This document shows, piece by piece, positions 12,802-24,099 of a DNA stretch of 64,000 nt. The notes under the pieces are model-generated. The model was not told where the DNA came from, searched no databases, and was given only the letters and a program-made list of their open reading frames with translations. The stretch spans positions 62,001 to 126,000 of the forward strand of contig JACVTC010000225.1 of assembly GCA_016946835.1 (NCBI GenBank). The letters run 5' to 3'. Position numbers and translations under genes: made by a program. How positions within the stretch are numbered: the stretch's first letter is position 1; each line of letters starts with the position of its first letter. Origin of the DNA: Neocallimastix lanati (nom. inval.). Lineage: Eukaryota > Neocallimastigomycota > Neocallimastigomycetes > Neocallimastigales > Neocallimastigaceae.

Positions 12802-13518
12802 TTAATTATTTTGGATTTTCGTAAATTTCTCTTTTTTGTAACGGCGATAACAGCAATAAAAACAACAACAAATAGTAAATGGAACACTTAAAAATATTAA
12901 AAATTCAAAAGTCTGAACCTGTTTGCTCAAAGAAATATTATGAAATTCGTAATTGAGAAAATCACATGAATTTTCTGTACAACTTTTACTGGAACATTCT
13001 TCATCGTTTTCACATGGAATATTCGGAGCTTTACCACAATGAATATATGAATAGTCAAAAAAGGCAAAATATTGATATATATTACTACAATGCTCTACGG
13101 AAGCTGTATTACTGAAAACACAATAATTATTAACACACTTATTATATAAACAATCCGAATTTTTTGTACATTTATACGAAACATAATGAGTAGTATTATA
13201 AGAATGTGTAAAATTACACGATTTTTCACAAGTGTAAATAATATACGTCTTTATATTTCCATTATTATCTGGAAATCTAATAAATTTTTTATCTTGGAGA
13301 TTCCCTGGTATGACGGCACAAGTATCATTTTTACAATAATATGATGTGTTAATATCTGGTTGAAAACTATAGCCACTTGAACTTTGTAATTCATTCTTAT
13401 TTTTAAAGAATTTATAATAAACTAAATCGCTTGGAATATCTAAAGAATTAATATTTATTTCATATTCTAAAGAAATATATATGAAATAAAAATATAATAT
13501 AATATATAAATAAAGCAT
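12802..13518 (-). CDS. Cysteine-rich type I membrane protein
   Basis: 238 codons. Residues 1-17 are a hydrophobic, Tyr/Ile/Leu-rich signal peptide. The ectodomain has 14 cysteines, including two modules of identical spacing C-x5-C-x4-C-x4-C: residues 117-123-128-133 and 169-175-180-185. Several N-x-S/T sites are present. Residues about 204-224 form a membrane segment ending in a Cys/Tyr cluster, followed by a short basic tail (RRYKKEKFTK). Topology is therefore outside N terminus, single pass, short cytoplasmic tail. The function is unknown; a cell-surface or secretory-pathway protein is the sensible reading. A decayed relative lies at 9167-9610, so this is a small local family. The ATG sits directly before the signal peptide, with AT-rich DNA upstream, so the start is well supported. 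Confidence 0.85.
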   Translation of the reverse strand: MLYLYIILYFYFIYISLEYEININSLDIPSDLVYYKFFKNKNELQSSSGYSFQPDINTSYYCKNDTCAVIPGNLQDKKFIRFPDNNGNIKTYIIYTCEKSCNFTHSYNTTHYVSYKCTKNSDCLYNKCVNNYCVFSNTASVEHCSNIYQYFAFFDYSYIHCGKAPNIPCENDEECSSKSCTENSCDFLNYEFHNISLSKQVQTFEFLIFLSVPFTICCCFYCCYRRYKKEKFTKIQNN

Positions 13519-13669
13519 ATTAACAATATCAATTTATATTTTTTTTTATTATTACGAAGAATATTATAAATTCAAGTTAATATGAGGTATTATTCTTTTA
13601 GTTTTCATGAAAAAAAAATTAAAAAATATAATCATATTTTAATCACAATAATTTTATTATTTACTTTGT

Positions 13670-13680
13670 TTTTTTTTTTT

Positions 13681-13695
<15 letters not shown>
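13670..13695. repeat. Poly(T) run
   Basis: About 26 T with a following TTTG repeat; non-coding. Confidence 0.85.
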
Positions 13696-13711
<16 letters not shown>

Positions 13712-13940
13712 AATTTTTAATAGTAAAGCTAAATCTTATGAAGGAGAATATAAATTTGCCAAAAATTAATATCCAAAACTTTATAATTTAGCCACTAATA
13801 AATAACAACCAATGAGAATAATGAAAATAACTTTTCATAGCTTATCAAAAACAAATGGAATACAATAAAATAAATAATTAATTTAATAATAATTAAATAT
13901 TTGAATTAATAGAAACTTTTTTTTATTAAATATAAATTTA

Positions 13941-14200
13941 TTAAAGTATATAATATATAAAAAATATAATAATATAAATAAAAATAAAAAAAAAATAAAA
14001 ATAAAAAAAAATAAAAATAAAAATAAAAATAAAAAAAAAAATAAAAATAAAAATAAAAATAAAAATAAAAAAAAAAAAAATAAAAATATAAAAATAAAAA
14101 TAAAAATAAAAATAAAAATATAAAAATAAAAATAAAAATAAAAATAAAAAATAAAAATAAGAATACGAATAAAAGAAAATATAAATAAATATATATTTTA
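13941..14200. repeat. AAAAAT hexamer-type low-complexity tract
   Basis: About 250 bp built almost only of AAAAAT and longer A runs. The 113-codon Phe/Ile/Tyr ORF on the minus strand here is an artefact of this repeat. Confidence 0.9.
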
Positions 14201-14250
14201 TATATATGAATAATATAATTAAATAAACTAAAAAAATAAACATTACGAAA

Positions 14251-14530
14251 ATGAAATTATTATTTGCATTAATTTTAACCACGTTAATAGATAGTATGGT
14301 TGGTTCAATAGATTGCTAGAATTAGGTAATTTCGATTCCAATGCCAAATTGGAGCATACAACTGAAGGTATTTTCCATTTAATTGGAAATAACGGAAATT
14401 GTATAGGGTTATTAAATGAAAAGAAATAAATAATACAGAAATAAATTTAAGTTTAAACAATTGTAGTAAGAGAAATAAATTATTAGATATAAATTATGTA
14501 AAAATTATTTATTATTTGTATATTAAATGA
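14251..14530 (+). pseudogene. Frameshifted small secreted protein
   Basis: ATG at 14251 opens a 22-codon signal-peptide-like sequence (MKLLFALILTTLIDS) that stops at TAG 14317-14319, just after Asp-Cys. Reading continues in a second frame (LGNFDSNAKLEH...NCIGLLNE) to a TAA near 14430. It continues again in a third frame (EINNTEINLSLNNC) to TGA 14528-14530. Joined conceptually, these read as one cysteine-containing secreted protein with two frameshifts. The 3' part lies inside the dispersed repeat that starts near 14478. Family unknown. Confidence 0.6.
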
Positions 14531-14999
14531 ATAAAAATATTATAAAAGAAAAAATTATTAAAATTTATGGTTGTAAAAATTCATATTATTACTTTAACAA
14601 ACGAACAAATAAATTATAATAGAAAAACTATAATAATTTATTATTAATATTTTATTCAATAGTAATAATAAAAATTAAAGTAATAGAAAGTTTAATATTT
14701 TAAATATACAAAAATTATATATGAATAAAATGATATAATAAAAAATATTAAAATATAATTTTGAATTAAATACTACTAAATATTATTTGTCACATTTCAC
14801 ATAAACCCACGTTCCCAAAAGCAACACTCTCCATTATGTTAAATTTATAATTAATTTAAAATAATAAATATATTATTATTAATAGTATAACTATGATTAT
14901 GATTATATTTTAATTTATCATTTATTTTTATTTTTTTAATTTTATTTATTAATTATCATTATTTTTATTCTTATTATTATTATATATATAAATTTATGG

Positions 15000-15780
15000 C
15001 ATTTTTTTTTTTTACTATTTTCAATTTTATATTCTCTTTTTTTTATTATTCCTTTTTAATTTTATACTCTCTTTTTTATGATATTCCTTTTTAACTTTAA
15101 ATTTTCTTTTTTTAACTATTACTTTTTAATTTTATATATTCTTTTTTTTTTTTTTTTATTTTTTTTTTTTTTTTTTTTTTAACTTTTTAATTTTATATTC
15201 TCTTTTTTTTTACTATTCATTTTTAATTTTATACCCTCCTTTTTTTTACTATTCCTTTTTAATTTTATACATTCTTTTTTTTTTACTATTACTTTTTAAT
15301 TTTATACATTCATTTTTTTTACTATTACTTTTTAATTTTATACTCTTTTTTTTTTTTTTTTTACTATTCCTTTTTAATTTTGAACTTTCTTTTTTTTACT
15401 ATTACTTTTTCATTTTATACATTCTTTTTTTTTTTAACTTTTTAATTTTATATTCTCTTTTTTTTTTTTTTTACTATTTTTTTTACTATTCATTTTTAAT
15501 TTTATACACTCCTTTTTTTTACTATTCCTTTTTAATTTTATACATTCTTTTTTTTTACTATTACTTTTTAATTTTATACTCTTTTTTTTTTTTACTATTC
15601 CTTTTTAATTTTGAACTTTCTTTTTTTTACTATTACTTTTTCATTTTATACATTCTTTTTCTTTTTTAACTTTTTAATTTTATATTCTCTTTTTTTTTTT
15701 TTTTTTACTATTCCTTTTTAAATTTATACTCTCTTTTTTTTTTTTTTTGTTTTTTTTTTTGTTTACTCTTATTTTTTAAT
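15000..15780. repeat. T-rich minisatellite, unit about 35-40 bp
   Basis: Roughly twenty units of the form T(8-20)ACTATTxCTTTTTAATTTTATAC(A/T)(T/C)TC. A shorter version (27415-27725) occupies the same place in copy B of the dispersed repeat. Confidence 0.9.
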
Positions 15781-16018
15781 TTTAAACATTTATTTTTATT
15801 TTTTTTATATTATTTTTTATTTTTATATGCCAATTATATATAGAGGTCTGATGTGCTTTTATACAATAAAGCGATTTTTAAAATAAAACATTTTGATTTA
15901 TTTCTTATTCATGATATTGAATCTTGGACTGAAAGTAGACTGAAGAAGTTCTTAAGAGAGAAGAAATAACAAGCTGTAATAAAATTATTCATAGAATTAG
16001 TAAAAGAAAAATATTAAT

Positions 16019-16213
16019 ATGAAAAATTTCTTCTTTCTAATAGCTAACCGAGCTAACAATAATAATAAAACGAGTTATTTGAAAGTTATTTTAATGAATA
16101 CAAAGTACTTAAATTTTAATAAGAATAAATTGATTGATTATCTCAAGGATTCACACATGCAGATTAATCATAATAGATTATGTATAATTCTGAGCCTACT
16201 ATCTTATATTTGA
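16019..16213 (+). CDS. 64-codon ORF in dispersed repeat copy A
   Basis: MKNFFFLIANRANNNNKTSY... ends LLSYI. The same ORF occurs at 27976-28170 with three residue changes (Met to Ile, Cys to Tyr, Ser to Asn) and no indel, although nearby DNA varies in length. Conservation of length could reflect selection or a recent duplication. No family recognised. It may be a remnant of a longer protein whose upstream part (for example IHDIESWTESRLKKFLREKK in another frame at about 15915-15968) is also preserved in both copies. Confidence 0.35.
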   Translation: MKNFFFLIANRANNNNKTSYLKVILMNTKYLNFNKNKLIDYLKDSHMQINHNRLCIILSLLSYI

Positions 16214-16240
16214 TAGCCTTCTATATTTTACTTTATTCTC

Positions 16241-16735
16241 GAATGGTCAATGTTATAACCTCTGTATCAGCTGAAGTGTTAATGGTTGGAACTATAAAAA
16301 AAATAATGAAAATTTATCATTTTAACTCAATTTATAATTCTATTTGTATCTGTATTCAAGAAGTTGATAATAATTCATTTCTAAAGTCTTTCTCTAATTC
16401 CTATTTATTTATTAATAATTATTGAACCATACCGAGATATGAAAGTAAGAAAATTTCTTGTATGCGAGACCTTTGTAACTAATGCTTATATTTTCTATCA
16501 ATTCTCGAAAGATAATAATGAAAATAAATATTATACTTTTAATAAACGTAATTTTCCTTTTGAGAAATATAATATTCAATAGGAAGCATTAATATTTTTA
16601 GAAAAAAGCATAAAGATTCTAGAAACATATCAACAAGTATTAAATAAAAATAAAAACAAAAATAAAAATAAAAATAAAAAACTTCAATATAATTATATTA
16701 TGATTAAAGTACGAATTACTTATAAATTATTTTAT
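16241..16735 (+). pseudogene. Unrecognised decayed coding remnant
   Basis: Past the end of the dispersed repeat, plus-strand translations stay protein-like across frames: RMVNVITSVSAEVLMVGTI, then KVRKFLVCETFVTNAYIFY, then EALIFLEKSIKILETYQQV and an Asn/Lys repeat. Stops and frame changes separate them. I do not recognise the protein. Confidence 0.3.
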
Positions 16736-17356
16736 TTAATTTTTCTTTGTTTTTTTTAGAAAAGAAAAATTCTTAAATAAAAAAATTATTCATATAATAA
16801 TAAAACTTTATATAATATAAAAATATAAATAAGTCCGAATCTAAGGTGTTTTATTAATATATATAATTTTAATATTTATTATAACATCTATAAAATAGGT
16901 ATTCAATATTATTTTTATTAATAAATATTATTAATATATATCAATATAATATATATTTTTGTTAGTTCATATTTTATATTTTATTTTTTTTTTTAATTTT
17001 ATTTTATTTTATTTTTTTTTATTTACTTTTTTCTTTATTTTTTATTATTTTTTTATATTTTGTTTTAATTTTTTTTATTTCACTTTTTTCTTTCTTTTTT
17101 ATTTTTTTTTATATAAAATAAAAAAAAATTTTTATTATTTATGTTTTTTTTATTAATCCATTATTATTTAATAATTATTTAATACTTTTATATTTTTATT
17201 TATTTTTTTTTCAATCATATTTAAAAATTTTATTTTATTCTTCCAATAAATTTTTCTAAAATTTAGATATAAATTTTGAATTTTTATTATTTTTTTACTT
17301 TCTCTCTGAATGTGCTATAGTAAAAATAATAATAATATAACTACCAGAGATTCTAG
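16736..17356. other. AT-rich spacer before the LINE
   Basis: T-rich low-complexity DNA with no gene. It contains an imperfect TTTTATTTT tract at 16970-17160. Confidence 0.6.
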
Positions 17357-18353
17357 TCCTATCCCCTGGATGAGGAGCTGGAAGATGTACATTCTGTGAA
17401 TGAACCCTCTGAAAAGGATTTGATTGATAGCTCCTCGGATTCTAGCTCTTTAATTATAAACCCGCTTGATGACCTCTATGTTGACAATAATGTTATCATT
17501 ATTTCCGATTCATCTAGTAAAAATGACTCATGCATGCATTCTGCTATTCCATCTCCTAATTCTAACAATGTTACTCATTTGAATCCAGATCATTCTAATA
17601 TTAATTTAAATTTTTCTTTTACTTCTTTTAAATTAATTACCCATAACGATGGTACTGAAAATAAATGTAATTCTTCAATTACAGAAGATAAATTTATTGA
17701 CTCCGAATTTATTACTAATTTACCGTCTAATTCTGTTTTTATGCAAAGTGACTTATGGTGCTCTAGCTGCATTCCTTTGTAGACCTTCTTCCTATATTGT
17801 CTGTGGTTCATGTGGCAGCACCTGACATAGAAATACGAGTAAGTCCTCTAGTGGTACCTATTTTAGTTTCAGCTGTCGTGGTACTCTTACTTACGGTTTT
17901 AAATGCAATAGTTTGGCATCCATTGCTAATTTTAAAGCCTTTCTTATCGACCTTCACACAAGAAATGAAATCTCTTATAATATCTTTAATAATTCATTTA
18001 TTATTAAAAAACATATCTCCTACTCTCCTGAAAAGGACAACTTCTCCTTTACTCGTCTTTCTCACATATTTAATGTCATTAATGCAAAAAATACTACTAT
18101 CGTTAATATTAGGAAACAATTCTCCTTTCTCAATTCCTCCACCATTTCCAATAAAATCTCTTTCTCCTCTACTAATTCTAAAAGACCTTTTAGTCCTAAT
18201 GAATCATTTTTATTTAAATCTATTAATAATGACATGAAGCTTAATAATATCTGTAAACTTCTTGATGACTTTAACAAATCACTCTCCATTGCTTCATCTA
18301 GTTCTTCCTTTTATGAAGACATCCCTTCTTTTGATGTTAATAAAATCAACTAA
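17357..18353 (+). pseudogene. LINE ORF1-like protein remnant
   Basis: The first frame (17357-17782) is Ser/Asp/Asn-rich (EKDLIDSSSDSSSL). It leads to Cys-Ser-Ser-Cys and stops at TAG 17780-17782. The reading continues in another frame with CGSCGS and further Cys residues, a degenerate zinc-finger layout, then a Ser-rich stretch ending at 18353 (FDVNKIN). Position before endonuclease and reverse transcriptase fits LINE ORF1. The zinc-finger type is uncertain. Confidence 0.5.
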
Positions 18354-18699
18354 AATATGGATAATTTCAAAAATTACATCTTTGACATCCATGAAAAATT
18401 CAATCACCTCCAAAATATTATATCTATTCAAAATGAACAAATTATTTCACTAAAATGATTCTTATCATTATTAGAAAAATCATCTGTTAATAATCCTATA
18501 TCTGTTGCTTCCTCTTCCATTACTCCTGGATCCCCTCCTAAGCTTTCTTCTGATTCTTCCGTACCTAATGACAAAGATACTTCTAATCTTACTCTTTTTC
18601 TCAGTTCCTCTTCCTTATCTCACAAAGTTGCCATGGAAACTTCTACATATTCTTCTTCAATGAATGTTGATGAATCCCATTAATCATGCCCAAACACCC

Positions 18700-19110
18700 T
18701 TGATAAGCAACATTTATATTTTCTATGCCAATGTCCAAGGCTTTGAGCATAACAAAAGAACTGTTGTTTTCAACTCACTTATTAATATCTTTAATATCAT
18801 ATTTATTACTGAATCTTGATTCCTAGGTGATGGATTAGTTTAATAAAATAAGTATTATGTTGCCTCTTAATCCAAACCTCCTAAACCCCCGTTTGGTCAT
18901 TATAATAGAGGCATATATTGCTTCGCCCAGCCTAATATTTCTCCCTTTATTCATATTCTTGACTTTCTGCGACGCAAACCCACTCTATGTCACAACATAA
19001 CTGTATCTACATGTAACGCTCTTCGTTTCTCTAGACTTATCCCTGCTTCAAATGCAAATCTTTCTAAACTAGATGCTACCTTTGCCTCTATTAGTCTTGA
19101 TGCCTCTCTC
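18700..19110 (+). pseudogene. LINE endonuclease-like remnant
   Basis: Begins NIYIFYANVQGFEHNKR, which fits the N-terminal Asn-containing motif of APE-type LINE endonucleases. It continues through ITES and HYNRGIYCFAQPNISPF to about 19110, with several stops (for example after ITES). Inactive. The call rests on this motif plus position upstream of the reverse transcriptase. Confidence 0.5.
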
Positions 19111-19691
19111 TCCATTTAAAGATGACCCTTACCTACCGATCATCCTATGCTTGTTGTCTCCTTTCCTGTATTAGATGAATTAAATATGAACCCTAATATT
19201 ATATTACGTTTCAATCTTCACCAATTAGAACTCCCCTTTATTCGTGGTGAATTATGCGCTGATTTAACTTTTCCTCTGATCTTTTTATTTCCCTTTTTCA
19301 AGACATCCCCAACTTTTTTTGTAATTCTTCTCTTGCTGAGAAGTAATTCATCATTGATGAATATGAACGTTTATTTATTGATTCTATCCAAGAAGAATGT
19401 ACGATTGTTCGTTGAACCTTTCACTGGAAACCTAGACCTCCTACCGACCTGCCATATCATCGGAATTCCCCATCTTCCCGTCTTTCCAATTGTTTTCAAA
19501 CTTGTGATGCAATTTGTTTATTTAAAAACCATCTTCAATCTTCTTCTCCTTTACCCTCCTTTCTTATCTCTTCGGATCCTTCTAAGTCTGCTCTTCAGGA
19601 TGCCTTTGACTTTTATTATTCTGCTTACAAATCTATAAATGACTCCTTCGCTCCTGGTAATCTTAGAACTCTATTCACAGGTATACCTTAT

Positions 19692-20474
19692 ATGGACTTC
19701 ATCAATTTCATTAAATTACCCATGATCATTGACCAAATTAATAAACTCTCCTCTTCTAAGTCTTGTGGACAAGATGGCATCCATGCTATCATTTTAAAAG
19801 CCTGCTCAAGTTCCAGAATTGCTGATGCTATTTATTCTCTCTTTAAATGTTGTGCCTCTCTTGATGTCACACCATTAAGATGGAATGAATCCATCATATT
19901 CCTCATTCCGAAAAATTCCTCTTCTCCTTTCATCCAAGATCATAGACCCATTGCCCTTACCAATATTTTCAGACATATTTTCGAATCCATCTTAATTAAG
20001 TTTATAAGGTCGAAACTCTCTACCCTCTTTAGTCTCTATATTAACCAAGCAGGATTTCGATCAGGTTACTCTACCATTACTCATGTTTTTGTTTCTAATG
20101 AAACGGCTTGTTCTGGTTCCTCCCCTCAGTTTCACGTTTTCCTTGACTTAAAAAAAGGCTATGACACAGTGACTTTAATAACCTTAGTAAATAAATTTAT
20201 TAAAAGAAAAATTCCTACTAGAATTATCTCTATTCTAATTTCTCTGTTCACCTCCTGCACAACCAGAATACTTGTCAATGGAGAGTTAACTAATAAAATT
20301 CAACTTTCCAGAGGACTCACGCAGGGTGCTATCTTAGCTCCTCTCCTGTTTAACATTTTCATTGATGACCTTGCTTCCTTACTCTCCTCTAAATGGTCTA
20401 ATGATCCCTTCCCCCACAACCTTTTTTTCGCCAATGATATCAAATTAAACCATCCATCTCTTGTTCAACTCTAA
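19692..20474 (+). pseudogene. LINE reverse transcriptase fragment
   Basis: 260 open codons with the LINE reverse-transcriptase order: SCGQDGIHA, HRPIALTNIFRHIFE, QAGFRSGYST, a Leu-Asp-Leu-Lys-Lys-Gly-Tyr-Asp core, RGLTQGAILAPLLFNIFIDD, and the catalytic box as Phe-Ala-Asn-Asp instead of Tyr/Phe-Ala-Asp-Asp. The change of the first catalytic Asp to Asn should abolish activity. The thumb region follows in broken frames to about 20620. The frame is in register with weaker remnants upstream (19147-19690). Confidence 0.85.
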
Positions 20475-20654
20475 GATATGCTAGACGTTTGCTACCGTTG
20501 GTCTCTTGATAATGGTATGTAATTTAATGTTTCCAAATCTGCCTTTCTTAACTGTCCTTTGCTTACTGAATCCAATTCTACCAATACCTTAGGTAACTCT
20601 CATTTACCTGTTGATACTTATGCCTGACATAATATTCCGGCTCAATGGATCCCT

Positions 20655-20960
20655 CAGCATCAGTTGGTTGTTTTCCTTTTCTGCATTTTTTCTGATATTC
20701 TTGAATTAACTGTGGATCAGGGATTTGACTTTCTTCAATCCAGCTGTTTTAGAAAATATCACGTACTTTCCAAGAAACAAGGTAAAAGTTCTTTCTATTA
20801 TCTTCATGTCGTTAATTCTTTCTGGAATTTTTTCTTCATAATCAGTTGTTAAACGTATATTTTTTCTTTTGCAATTTCTCCTACCATTAAATTCGTTTTC
20901 AAAGTAAGGTTTACGTAATGAAACATGAAAAACTGGATGGCAACGCATTCCCTTTGGAAG
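20655..20960 (-). pseudogene. Ty3/gypsy integrase C terminus with chromodomain remnant
   Basis: Starts with HPVFHVSLRKPY, a hallmark of the chromovirus integrase C terminus. After a frameshift a chromodomain-like pattern follows (YLVSWK...SWIEESQI then LIQEYQKK), with one stop. In chromoviruses the chromodomain steers integration to modified histones. Frame changes near 20790 show it is dead. Confidence 0.75.
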
Positions 20961-21502
20961 ATTAAGTTCGTAAGCTAAATCACTTATTTTCTTACTTATT
21001 TTGAAGGTACCAGTAATTTGATTAGAAAGTTTCTATTTCTTATTTTTTTCTTTAATTCCTTTAAGTAACCAAACTTTATCACCAACTTCGAATTTAGGAG
21101 GATCCATTCTTTTTTGATCGGTATATTTCTTATAAGTTTCTTTTGCTCTATGTAAATTCTCTTTTAAAAAATTTATATTTTCATTAATCTCAGTTATACG
21201 TTTTTCTGCCCTACTTGGTCTTTTGTTAGATGGGATTTCTGGATGGACTTTAGGATTAAATCCATAATTAGCAAAAAATGGCGTTTAATTGATTGCTGTA
21301 TAGAGTTATTATATGAGAATTCCGAAAATGGTAAAAGATCAGCCTAATTGTTTTGTCTTTCGTTGATGAAGCAACGGAGATATTGATCCAATATTGCGTT
21401 CACCCTCTCCGTTTGACCATCTGTTTGAGGATGATTAGCAGTAGAAAGAGAATGTTCAATGTCATATAGGCTACATAATCCATTCCAAAACGCAAAAGTA
21501 AA

Positions 21503-22149
21503 CTAAGAACCTCTATCAGAAATTATAGATTCCTGTAAGCAATGTAAACGAAAAATAGCAGAAAGAAAAGCGTCAGCGGCAATGGCAGCAGTAGGAAGAC
21601 AGCGAAAGGGAATATAATGTGCCATTTTAGTTAAACGATCTACAACAACCATAATACAAGTAAGATCTTTAGATTTTGGCAGATCCACAATAAAATCCAT
21701 AGATAATTCAGACCACGGTTTATTCGGTGTAGAAAGAGGTGAAAGTAGACAGTATGGCTAATGACGAGGACCTTGTTTTTAAAACAAATATCACAAGACC
21801 TAATAAACCTGGAAACATCATTGAATAATTTTGGTCACCAAAAATTACAGGAAATAAGTTCGAACTTCTTTTTAATACCAAACTGACTAGCAGAAACTGA
21901 ATCATGATGGAGTTCAAGAATCCTTGTTCTTAATGATTCAGGAACGTAAATCAAATTATCAAAAAGTAGAAATCCTTCCTCATTAATTTTTACTTTATTT
22001 ATATTATTGATTGGAGGAGAAGATAAGGAATTGTTGATTAAATAAGTTTTAATTTTACAAAATAATTCATCCGATTTTAATGAAGACAATATGGAATTAA
22101 TGAGTAAATCTCCAGATTTTTTACTAATTGTTAAACAATATTTTGACAC
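21503..22149 (-). pseudogene. Ty3/gypsy integrase remnant (zinc-binding and core)
   Basis: The segment 22149-21835 holds VPESLRTRILELHHDS, the N-terminal zinc-binding region. The segment 21700-21503 holds MDFIVDLPKSKD and VVDRLTKMAHYIPF, the start of the catalytic core, and ends at DRGS. Frames change between the pieces. Confidence 0.85.
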
Positions 22150-23374
22150 AGTTCGTAAATTGGCGAATGATCACTTTTTCTTGAGAGTAAATCAGGTTTA
22201 CCAGACTTCTTTCCAGTACAATAAATAAGCTTAAAATCAAATCTAGAAAAAATTCGTACCAACGAATTTGTCGTTTAGAGAGTATTTCTGGTTTTCTAGG
22301 GAAAGTAAGATTTTTACGATCAGTATAAACGATAAATTGATATCGAACACCTTCTAAGTAATGTCGCCATTCCTCAAGTGCTAATTTGATTGCTAACAAC
22401 TCTTTATCATAGATTTTGTAATTCCTATAAAATTTAGTTAAACTTTTCGAGAGAAATGCAACAGGATGTAATTTACCTTCAAATTCTTGAAATAGTACAG
22501 CTCCACCAACAAAGTTACTTACATCAGTTTCAACTATAAAGGGTTTGTCGCTGTTAGGATTTCTTAAGATAGGAGCATAAGTAAATAAATGCTTTAACTT
22601 ATCGAAAGCTTCTTGTTGATCTTTACCCCAAATAAATATAACTTTTTTTCTAGTGAGTTTGTGAATAGGATTTTCGATTTTAGCAAAATCTTTAATGAAA
22701 TGACGATAATAATTGCAAAGTCCGATGAACGATTGGACTTCCTTAACATTTGTTGGAGAAGGCCATTCTAAAATCGCTTTAACTTTTTCGTTATCCATTT
22801 TTAATCAATCTTTCGAGATTACATAGCCAAGGAAGGTGCTTTCGGTTTTATCAAATTCACATTTTTCCAATTTCACAACCAAATTATTTTCTAGTAATCT
22901 TTTTAATACCTTTTATCACGTATGTGATGCTCTTCGATATTATTAGAAAAGATAAATAATCATTGAGAACATCATTGATAAAGTGTTGAAAAGTAGCGGG
23001 TGCATTCTTTAGTCCGAAAGGCATAACTAAGAATTCAAAATGCCCATATATTGTTCTAAAGCAGTTTTGTATTCATCGCCTTCTTTAATACGGACTAGAT
23101 TATATGCAGATTTTAAATCTAGTTTCGTAAATACTTTAGCACTTTCAACTCTATCAAGTAGTTCACTAATTAAAGGTAAAAGATATGAATTACGTATCGT
23201 CATTTCATTTAACTTTCTATAATCAATAACTAAACGTAATGTACCATCATTTTTCATAACATATAAAACTGGAGCACCATTAGGTGAAGTGGATTTTCTA
23301 ATAAATCCTTTATCTAATAATTCTTTTAATTGCTTCTTTAATTCTTCACGCTCTAATTCTGTCAAAGGATACAA
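22124..23374 (-). pseudogene. Ty3/gypsy reverse transcriptase / RNase H remnant
   Basis: The segment 23374-23027 carries [12 protein letters not shown] and [15 protein letters not shown]. The following 22.9-kb stretch has lost the Tyr-Leu-Asp-Asp catalytic box through a deletion: VLNDYL runs straight into sequence that should lie after the box. The segment 22798-22124 carries the connection (FIGLCNYYRHFIKDFAKI) and RNase H (VETDVSNFVGGAVLFQ, KELLAIKLALEEWRHYLEG). Confidence 0.9.
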
Positions 23375-24099
23375 AGAACCATAGAATAAGATTGAATTAT
23401 CTTTAAATTTATTTCACAGTCATATAATCTATGTGGAGGTAACACATAACAATTTTTTTCATTAAACACGTCTTTATAATTTAAATAGATGATTGATACG
23501 GTGACCGAATTTTTATTTTTATTTAAATTTTCATTTTCGTTACAAGATTTAAATTTTTTACATGAAATATTAATATTATTATATGAATTATTTTTATTAC
23601 ATGAATCATTTTTAACTATACAATCACTATCATTTTTACAATCTAAACTTTTTTCTAATTCACCTTCACTAATACTATCATACATAAAATTATCATCTAA
23701 ATCATAATCGCTATCGGATTCATCGTTTATAGTTCGAACAACTCGTCCTTTGAAATATGGTTCGGGTTCGGATTCAGAGTCGGAATAGTACTTTATAGTG
23801 GATCTTGAACAGGATGGTTCTTCTTTTTTTCTTCATCAGTTGTTTTAAGTTCTTGTTCAAGAAAAGCCATCTTATTCCTCTTAGTAGTCCTTTTTCTTTT
23901 GCCTCTTCTTCTTTTCCCATTATTACAATGGTGAGCACAGAAACCAGAACTAAAAGCGATTTTTTTAGAATCATGCTAATTACTTGGACTGTGCTTATCA
24001 ATCCAAGGTAGTCTTAGGATCACGTCTATATCTGGGATTCGGAGTACATAAAACTGAATAATTTCCAAGTGGTTTTTATAACATAGAATACATTTTTCA

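Larger units (their letters stand above)
14478..16240 (+). repeat. Dispersed repeat, copy A
   Basis: About 1.76 kb, matched in the same orientation by 26890-28196. Shared landmarks in order: the AAATTATTAGATATA start, ACAAACGAACAAATAAATTA, the CCCA(C/T)...CCCAAAAG block near 14805, a T-rich minisatellite, the segment from GCCAATTA to CTTAAGAGAGAAG, and a 64-codon ORF. Homology ends near TATTCT at 16240. The copies differ mainly in minisatellite length. Identity unknown; it may be part of a mobile element. Confidence 0.85.
17357..20640 (+). mobile_element. Decayed LINE (non-LTR retrotransposon)
   Basis: GC-richer than its surroundings and coding-like in one direction, but broken by stops and frameshifts. 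In order: an ORF1-like region (17357-18353), an endonuclease-like segment (about 18700-19100) and a LINE-type reverse transcriptase (19692-20474). Plus-strand homology fades near 20620-20640, where antisense Ty3/gypsy sequence begins. A LINE 3' end with a CCHC motif resumes at 26130-26534. This could be the same element interrupted by the gypsy copy, or a second 5'-truncated copy. Confidence 0.85.

Noticed and set aside
13941-14282. 113-codon Phe/Tyr/Ile ORF on minus strand
   Set aside because: Reading of an AAAAAT repeat.
17797-19638. Hydrophobic ORFs such as 17797-18237 and 19147-19638
   Set aside because: Off-frame readings of the LINE; the adjacent frames carry the recognisable Ser-rich, endonuclease-like and RT sequences.
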